Shown here one piece after another: positions 5,834 through 9,723 of a stretch of 9,723 bases of DNA. Made by a program: the position numbers and the translations under genes. Under the pieces are notes generated by a model that searched no databases, was not told the origin of the DNA, and saw only the letters and a program-made list of their open reading frames with translations. How positions within the stretch are numbered: the stretch's first letter is position 1; each line of letters begins with the position of its first letter. This stretch comes from an uncultured Coriobacteriaceae bacterium. GTDB lineage: Bacteria; Actinomycetota; Coriobacteriia; Coriobacteriales; Atopobiaceae. Where the stretch lies: contig CACXFF010000129.1 in the NCBI GenBank assembly GCA_902766805.1, positions 1-9,723 on the forward strand, in the 5' to 3' direction.

Positions 5834-7924
5834 ATGACACAAGCTTTTGACGCCCTGGGCCTGTCGGCTCAGGCGCTCGCTTCGGTGGAGGAGCTGGGCT
5901 ACGAAGAGCCCACGCCCGTACAGGAACAGGCCATCCCCGCCGTTTTGGCTGGCCACGACGTGATGGCCGCCGCACAGACCGGAACGGGCAAGACCGCAGC
6001 CTTCCTGCTGCCTTGTCTGGACACGCTCGCGCCGCTGAAGCGCGGCGAGCGCGGGCCACACATGCTCGTGGTCACACCCACCCGCGAGCTCGCACAACAG
6101 ATCGAACAGGTCGCCCTCCACGTGGCGGCCCACACCCATCACCGTGTGACCACCGTCGTGGGCGGCGTGGGCTACGAACCGCAGTACCGGGCGCTGCGCC
6201 GCGGCTGTGACCTGCTCATCGCCACACCGGGCCGCCTGGTGGACCTCATCGAGCAAGGCGAGGCGCAGTTGGGAGACGTGCGCGTGCTGGTGCTCGACGA
6301 GGCGGACCGTATGCTGGACATGGGCTTCCTCCCGCAGGTGCGCCGCATCGTGAACCAGCTGCCCGCCGAACGCCAGACGCTGCTCTTCTCGGCGACCTTG
6401 GACGACTCGGTGCTCGACCCCACGCGCGACCTCGTGCACGACCCGGTGCGCGTGGAGATTGCCCACAAGGGCACCGCGGCCGAGACCATCGACCAGTACG
6501 TGCTGCCCGTGAGCTTCGAGGCCAAAAACGCCCTGCTCCCGGCCGTGCTCAAGCAGGAGGGCACGCAGCGCGTGATCGTGTTTTGCCGCGCGAAGCACCG
6601 CGCCGACACCGTGTGCCGCAGGCTGCGCAAGGTCGGCATCTCGGCGGCACCCATCCACGGCAACCGCTCCCAGAACCAGCGTGAGCGTGCGTTGGCGAGC
6701 TTCCGTTCGGGCGAGGTGGACGTGCTCGTGGCCACCGACGTCCTCGCGCGCGGCATCGACATCGCCGACGTCGCCTACGTGGTGAACTTCGACGTGCCTG
6801 CCGATCCGGAGGACTACATCCACCGCATCGGCCGCACGGGCCGCGCCGGCGAGACGGGCTGGGCGCTCACCTTCGTGACACACGACGACTACCTTGACCT
6901 GCGCGACATCGAAGCCCTCATGGGCCGCACGGTGCCCACCTGGGACAAGACCGACGGCCTGGACCTGGGCGACGAGCCTCCCGTGCTCGACCCCACGCGC
7001 GACCCGCACGACAAGCTTCCCGGCAAAAGGGAGCGCAAGCGCATCAAGGTCGCGCAGGAAAAAGCCGCCCAAGAGCGGCGCGCACGGGCCAAGGCCGAGC
7101 GTGAGGCGGCGGACGCGGCGCGCTCCGCGGCTGCCGAAGCCGCGCGGAAAGAGGCGGACAAGAAGCGTTCGCGCAGGAAGCACGACGCCGACGACAGGGC
7201 CGTGGCACAGGCGGAAGAGCCCGCGCGCAAGGGCGGCGCCAAAAAAGCCGGACGCAAGGGCACGCAGGACGTGGTCCCGCCCATGCGCGGACGGATGGGC
7301 GACGCCTCGGGCAAGGGCGTGACCTGGGGCGTGCGCCAGCGCAAGAGCGACGGCCGGCGCGCCATCGCCGTTGACGAGCTCAAGAACGACCTGGCCGACT
7401 GGAGCGCTCAGAACAGCGCCGCCCACGCGACGAACCGCGAGCAGGCGCGCGTTGCCCAGCCCAAGCGCAACTGGCGCGACATCGCGGCCGAGATCGCAGG
7501 CCTCACGCTCGAGCCCAGCTCCTACGAGCTCGCCCCGTCCAAGACTGCGCAGGACGCAGCAGCCAAGGGGGCCAAGGGGGCTTCCTCGGACACCAAGCGC
7601 AAGAAGCACAAAAAGAAGCACGGCGGCCAGGGAGGCGATACCCCGGCACAGCGTGGCAACCAGCGCGGACAGGGCAAGGAAAGGGCTGACAAGGGCACCG
7701 GCGGCAAAGGCGTGGCGGGCAAGAGCTCCACGGCCAAGGGCGCGTCGGGCAAGAGCTCCACGGCCAAGGGCGCGTCGGGCAAGGCGGACACACAGCGCAA
7801 GCAGGCGAAGGGCAAGGCCAAGCAGGGCGCCAAGAAGCAGGGCTCCGCTCCCAGCTCCGCGCCGGTCGAGGCCACGCGCACCAGGCGTCGCCGTCACCCC
7901 GGCGACCTCGGCGGCCGCAAGTAA
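5834..7924 (+). CDS. rhlE: DEAD-box ATP-dependent RNA helicase, RhlE type, with long basic tail
   Basis: 696 residues from ATG at 5834, preceded by AGGAGA 9 bases upstream. The in-frame ORF extends far upstream antisense to the methyltransferase, but only this start has a ribosome site and begins at the Q motif. Helicase motifs in order: Q motif FDALGLSAQAL...PTPVQ (5-29); Walker A AAQTGTGKT (46-54); PTRELAQQI (82-90); TPGRL (131-135); DEAD box VLDEADRMLDMGF (153-165); SAT (186-188); VIVFCRAK (247-254); VATDVLARGIDI (299-310); HRIGRTGRAG (330-339). HGNRSQNQRERAL is typical of RhlE. The core ends near 370. The tail (about 390-696) is rich in Lys, Arg, Ala and Gly, with a tandem repeat (GKSSTAKGAS) near 629-650. 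Two less repetitive blocks stand out: RGRMGDASGKGVTWGVRQRK (485-504) and RNWRDIAAEIAGLTLEPSSY (545-564). By family it unwinds RNA in ribosome assembly or mRNA turnover, in the cytoplasm; the tail probably anchors RNA. The exact orthology (RhlE, CshA or DeaD) is less sure. Confidence 0.92.
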   Translation: MTQAFDALGLSAQALASVEELGYEEPTPVQEQAIPAVLAGHDVMAAAQTGTGKTAAFLLPCLDTLAPLKRGERGPHMLVVTPTRELAQQIEQVALHVAAHTHHRVTTVVGGVGYEPQYRALRRGCDLLIATPGRLVDLIEQGEAQLGDVRVLVLDEADRMLDMGFLPQVRRIVNQLPAERQTLLFSATLDDSVLDPTRDLVHDPVRVEIAHKGTAAETIDQYVLPVSFEAKNALLPAVLKQEGTQRVIVFCRAKHRADTVCRRLRKVGISAAPIHGNRSQNQRERALASFRSGEVDVLVATDVLARGIDIADVAYVVNFDVPADPEDYIHRIGRTGRAGETGWALTFVTHDDYLDLRDIEALMGRTVPTWDKTDGLDLGDEPPVLDPTRDPHDKLPGKRERKRIKVAQEKAAQERRARAKAEREAADAARSAAAEAARKEADKKRSRRKHDADDRAVAQAEEPARKGGAKKAGRKGTQDVVPPMRGRMGDASGKGVTWGVRQRKSDGRRAIAVDELKNDLADWSAQNSAAHATNREQARVAQPKRNWRDIAAEIAGLTLEPSSYELAPSKTAQDAAAKGAKGASSDTKRKKHKKKHGGQGGDTPAQRGNQRGQGKERADKGTGGKGVAGKSSTAKGASGKSSTAKGASGKADTQRKQAKGKAKQGAKKQGSAPSSAPVEATRTRRRRHPGDLGGRK
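6410..6430 (+). repeat. 21-bp exact direct repeat, copy 1 (codes VLDPTRD)
   Basis: An exact 21-base sequence at 6410-6430 recurs at 6983-7003 in the same gene and frame, encoding VLDPTRD at residues 193-199 and 384-390. Copy 1 lies just after the SAT motif, where relatives have an unrelated helix sequence. Copy 2 lies at the junction of the helicase core and the tail. Confidence 0.8.
6983..7003 (+). repeat. 21-bp exact direct repeat, copy 2 (codes VLDPTRD)
   Basis: Second copy of the exact repeat described at 6410-6430. After it the two sites diverge, although both go on to a HD pair (LVHDP and PHDK). Confidence 0.8.
7711..7783 (+). repeat. 30-bp in-frame tandem repeat in helicase tail
   Basis: A 30-base unit occurs at 7711-7740 (two differences), 7741-7770, and partly at 7771-7783. 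It codes for a 10-residue unit GKSSTAKGAS. The period is a multiple of three, so copy-number change would alter tail length without breaking the frame. Confidence 0.85.
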
Positions 7925-7962
7925 GCGGAGACAGGCACCACGACTCACCGTATCATGCGACG

Positions 7963-7999
7963 CGCGGGGAAGGGACGATATCCCTTCCCCGCGTTTTTT
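7963..7999 (+). terminator. Intrinsic terminator of the helicase gene
   Basis: A perfect 13-bp GC-rich stem (7963-7975 with 7981-7993) closes a 5-base loop CGATA and is followed by six T (7994-7999), 39 bases after the helicase stop. No T-run follows on the minus strand, so it acts mainly on the plus strand, although it lies between convergent genes. Confidence 0.95.
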
Positions 8000-8019
8000 G
8001 GCCGATGAGCAACAGCGCC

Positions 8020-8955
8020 CTAGAGGCGGATGACGTAGAGGGCATCCTGGGCGAAGGGATGCGCCTGCACGGACGACGTGTCCTCGACCTCGTCACGCAC
8101 GAAATCCAGACGCGTTCCCTCACCCGACGTGAGGTCAATGGCCTGGACGAAGGCCTCGGAGAAATCGCCCCGCAGCGTGATGGGCTGCGGGTTGGGCACG
8201 TAGACGAGTGCCGTGGAGCTCGTGCGGGCGGCCGCTACACCCGCGTCCGCAGTGGCCGGGCTCAGGATCTCCGCCCAAGGCTCGCCCCAGGTGAGGTCGA
8301 AATAGTCCACGGCCTGTTTGGCGAAGACGTAGTCCTCGGCGGCAGGGTAGGTGCAGGCATACGCGGGATTGGTCCAATCCCAAAGCCCCAGCGCCTGGTA
8401 GGCGACGCCGGCCACGGCACCACCGAGTAGGGCGCGCCACAGGGCTGCGCGAATGTGCGTACGGTCGCTGCCCGGACGATCGAGGGCAGGCACGCTCATC
8501 ACTGGCAGATCGGGCAGGGCATGGGCGAGCTCGTCGGCAGACAGGACCTGGAGCTGAGCGACTTGTGCCTCGCACAGCTCTTCCTCAGACGCGTCCGCGC
8601 TCGGCCTGCAGGCACGTGGTGCCTCGTCGGGCAGACCCGTGAGCTCGAGGCTTTGCACGCTACCGTCATCGGCCTCGAACTCCAGCTGAGACGCCGCGGG
8701 CAGGATGGGATAGAGGCCGTGGTCGAGCGCGGCCTGTGCGAGCTGTGCCAGACGCGCGGGCTGTGCGTCGGCCGGCAGCGCGTCAAGCAGCACGGCGTTG
8801 AAGCCCTGCGCCGCACGGCGCGTGAGGTAGGCGTCCCAGTCCTTGTCCGACGCGCGCGAACTTGCGCTCCACACGGTGTCTGCCAGCAAAAACACCGGCA
8901 TTCCCTGCTCGGTCTCCACGCGGCGGCGGTTCTTGCCAATACGGATGCGATCCAT
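8020..8955 (-). CDS. Shortened DUF4038/GH140-like barrel protein, probable pseudoenzyme
   Basis: 311 residues, no signal peptide, so cytosolic. The N-terminal part GMPVFLLADTVWSASSRA (18-35), followed by WDAYLTRRAAQGFNAVLL (40-57), matches the opening strand and helix of DUF4038 proteins, a TIM-barrel group that includes GH140 apiosidases. THIRAALWRALLGGAVAGVA then GLWDW (166-194) matches the late-barrel segment of that family. The C-terminal part (about 245-311, NPQPITLRGDF, AIDLTSGEG, DALYVIRL) looks like the small beta domain that follows the barrel. The middle is much shorter than in full-length relatives as I know them. The WxLGGD-like and NGEP-like motifs that carry the catalytic carboxylates are not seen; LPVMSVPAL (150-158) stands where NGEP would be. 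I infer loss of hydrolase activity, or a different one. The start has GGGAG 4 bases upstream. The gene is convergent with the helicase gene. Confidence 0.65.
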   Translation of the reverse strand: MDRIRIGKNRRRVETEQGMPVFLLADTVWSASSRASDKDWDAYLTRRAAQGFNAVLLDALPADAQPARLAQLAQAALDHGLYPILPAASQLEFEADDGSVQSLELTGLPDEAPRACRPSADASEEELCEAQVAQLQVLSADELAHALPDLPVMSVPALDRPGSDRTHIRAALWRALLGGAVAGVAYQALGLWDWTNPAYACTYPAAEDYVFAKQAVDYFDLTWGEPWAEILSPATADAGVAAARTSSTALVYVPNPQPITLRGDFSEAFVQAIDLTSGEGTRLDFVRDEVEDTSSVQAHPFAQDALYVIRL

Positions 8956-8981
8956 GGTTCTCCCTTCGGTTCAACCCATCC

Positions 8982-8987
8982 ATAATA
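8982..8987 (-). promoter_or_regulatory. Candidate -10 box for the DUF4038-like gene
   Basis: TATTAT on the minus strand (five of six to consensus), 26 bases upstream of the ATG at 8955. No good -35 hexamer is seen at 16-18 bases. On the plus strand the same bases read CATAAT, which could serve a transcript into the structured region at 9041-9168. Confidence 0.35.
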
Positions 8988-9040
8988 GCCCGCCCGTCAG
9001 GGAACACACCGATTGCATGGCGCGTCTGTCGGCACAGTCC

Positions 9041-9168
9041 CTGTTCTCTGTTCACGCCCATGGGCCGTTTGGTGGACGAAATAGGCACCAAGCGGCCTGC
9101 GGGGCGTGAACAACAGCTGTCCTCGACGCACAGCCCTCCGAATTCACCCGAACTGAGGCTGTTGTTTT
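9041..9168. other. Compound inverted-repeat region, candidate structured RNA or regulatory DNA
   Basis: This stretch has no gene but several nested and overlapping inverted repeats. Hairpin 1: 9049-9059 pairs perfectly with 9102-9112 (11 bp), enclosing an internal loop (AT against GCG). Inside it 9062-9074 pairs with 9086-9098 over 13 positions with two G-U pairs on the plus strand, closed by the 11-base loop 9075-9085. CTGT (9041-9044) can extend it by pairing with ACAG (9113-9116). Hairpin 2: AACAACAGC (9109-9117) pairs perfectly with GCTGTTGTT (9158-9166), followed by TT. Its left arm overlaps the right arm of hairpin 1, so the two exclude each other. Hairpin 3: ACAGCC (9130-9135) pairs with GGCTGT (9157-9162), competing with hairpin 2. 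The transcribed strand is unknown. It does not match a riboswitch, T-box or tRNA that I recognise. Confidence 0.5.
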
Positions 9169-9220
9169 CAACTTTGATGGCATTTCAAGAATCGAATCAT
9201 CTACGCATGAGCCATACCCG

Positions 9221-9259
9221 ACACAAATGATGCCTTGCAAGCAATGCTTGCAAGGCATC
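9221..9259 (-). terminator. Probable terminator of pgi
   Basis: A perfect 14-bp stem (9229-9242 with 9246-9259) with a 3-base loop begins 26 bases past the pgi stop. On the minus strand it is followed by ATTTGTGT, a short, imperfect T-run. The stem is strong, the tail weak. Confidence 0.75.
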
Positions 9260-9284
9260 TCCGTGCGTGCGTGTTGCGTCGTGT

Positions 9285-9723
9285 TTACTGGCGCTTGGCG
9301 CGATAGTAAGCGATGAGCGCCTTGGTGGAGGCGTCCTGGCCTGCGAGGGCCTCGTCGTCGTGGAAGGCCGGCGTAATCTGCTTGGCCAGCTGCTTGCCCA
9401 GCTCGACGCCCCACTGGTCGTAGGAGTCGATGCCCCACACGGTGCCCTCGACGAAGGTGATGTGCTCGTACAGCGCGATGAGCTCGCCCAGCGCGTGGCC
9501 CGTGAGCTTGTCGCCGAAGATGCTGGTCGTGGGCTTGTTGCCGGTGAAGACGCGGGCGGGGACGATCTCCTCGCGCGTGCCCTCGGCACGGACCTCGTCA
9601 GCCGTCTTGCCAAAGGCAAGCGCCTTGGTCTGGGCGAGGAAGTTGCCCAGGAAGAGCTCGTGCACGTCCTGGTCGCCGTCCTTCGTGGGGTTGGGGGTGT
9701 TGACAAACGCGATGAAATCGGCC
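9285..9723 (-). CDS. pgi: Glucose-6-phosphate isomerase, C-terminal part (5' end outside window)
   Basis: 145 residues to the TAA at 9285-9287; the frame is open to the right edge, so the true start lies outside. The sequence ADFIAFVNTPNPTKDGDQDVHE, split here only by the window, is followed by LFLGNFLAQTKALAFGKT. That matches the E. coli-type enzyme in the segment after its catalytic Glu and His. The family signature is present as YDQWGVELGKQLAKQI, including the Lys of the active site in GVELGK. The C-terminus DASTKALIAYYRAKRQ matches the usual family end (SSTNGLI...). By family it interconverts glucose 6-phosphate and fructose 6-phosphate in glycolysis and gluconeogenesis, in the cytoplasm. 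GTG at 9665 is an internal Val (DVHELF) and not a start. Confidence 0.96.
   Translation of the reverse strand, partial: ADFIAFVNTPNPTKDGDQDVHELFLGNFLAQTKALAFGKTADEVRAEGTREEIVPARVFTGNKPTTSIFGDKLTGHALGELIALYEHITFVEGTVWGIDSYDQWGVELGKQLAKQITPAFHDDEALAGQDASTKALIAYYRAKRQ

Noticed and set aside
7711..7783. CRISPR-like array
   Set aside because: Direct 30-bp repeats are adjacent with no spacers and code for protein within the helicase tail.
5642..7948. 768-codon minus-strand open frame opposite the helicase
   Set aside because: Tempting as dual coding because of its length, but it is Leu/Arg/Val/His-rich shadow sequence from high third-position GC, without motifs or a ribosome site.
8783..9091. Minus-strand frame starting within the structured region and entering the DUF4038-like gene
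   Set aside because: Out of frame with the DUF4038-like gene, no good ribosome site and no motifs; the frame from 8955 is the one with family similarity.
9041..9170. tRNA, T-box or known riboswitch in the hairpin-rich region
   Set aside because: No cloverleaf, CCA end, T-box bulge sequence or riboswitch core that I recognise; left as an unclassified structured element.

Overview
The window looks like chromosome from a high-GC, Gram-positive-type bacterium. Most genes are strongly GC-biased at the third codon position, nearly all starts have purine-rich GGAGG-type Shine-Dalgarno sites, and the exported binding protein is a lipoprotein. The mix of protein types would fit a gut or oral actinobacterium such as a member of the Coriobacteriia (Olsenella/Collinsella-like), but that placement is inference.

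Layout. (A) 1-2345, minus strand: a lipoprotein of the ribose/LsrB-type periplasmic binding family, followed with a 4-base ATGA overlap by a membrane-anchored Cache-type sensor with a GGDEF (diguanylate cyclase) domain that runs off the left edge. No ABC permease or ATPase lies between or upstream of them, so the pair reads as a ligand-sensing c-di-GMP module and not a transporter. (B) 2346-2671: an AT-rich intergenic stretch with a good -10 box, a perfect 8-bp palindrome, a short tandem repeat and an open frame that may be a gene remnant. (C) 2672-4165, minus strand: a lower-GC pair, a PAP2-family membrane phosphatase and a GNAT acetyltransferase, probably acquired. The PAP2 protein has Asn instead of His in its PSGH motif. 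(D) 4277-5464, minus: a short, TRAM-less, iron-sulfur 23S rRNA m5U methyltransferase. It is divergent from (E) 5834-7924, plus: a RhlE-type DEAD-box RNA helicase with a basic tail of about 300 residues, ended by a textbook intrinsic terminator. Regions D and E suggest an rRNA/ribosome-maturation neighbourhood. (F) 8020-8955, minus: a shortened cytosolic relative of DUF4038/GH140-like barrels that seems to lack the catalytic motifs. (G) 8956-9284: intergenic DNA with an elaborate set of overlapping inverted repeats and the terminator of the next gene. (H) 9285-9723, minus: the C-terminal part of glucose-6-phosphate isomerase, cut by the right edge.

The best candidates for new biology are the binding-protein/diguanylate-cyclase pair (A), the structured DNA/RNA element at 9041-9168 (G), the altered PAP2 active site (C) and the apparent pseudo-hydrolase (F). 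I see no CRISPR array, tRNA, rRNA or intact mobile element. All calls come from reading the sequence; no database search was possible.
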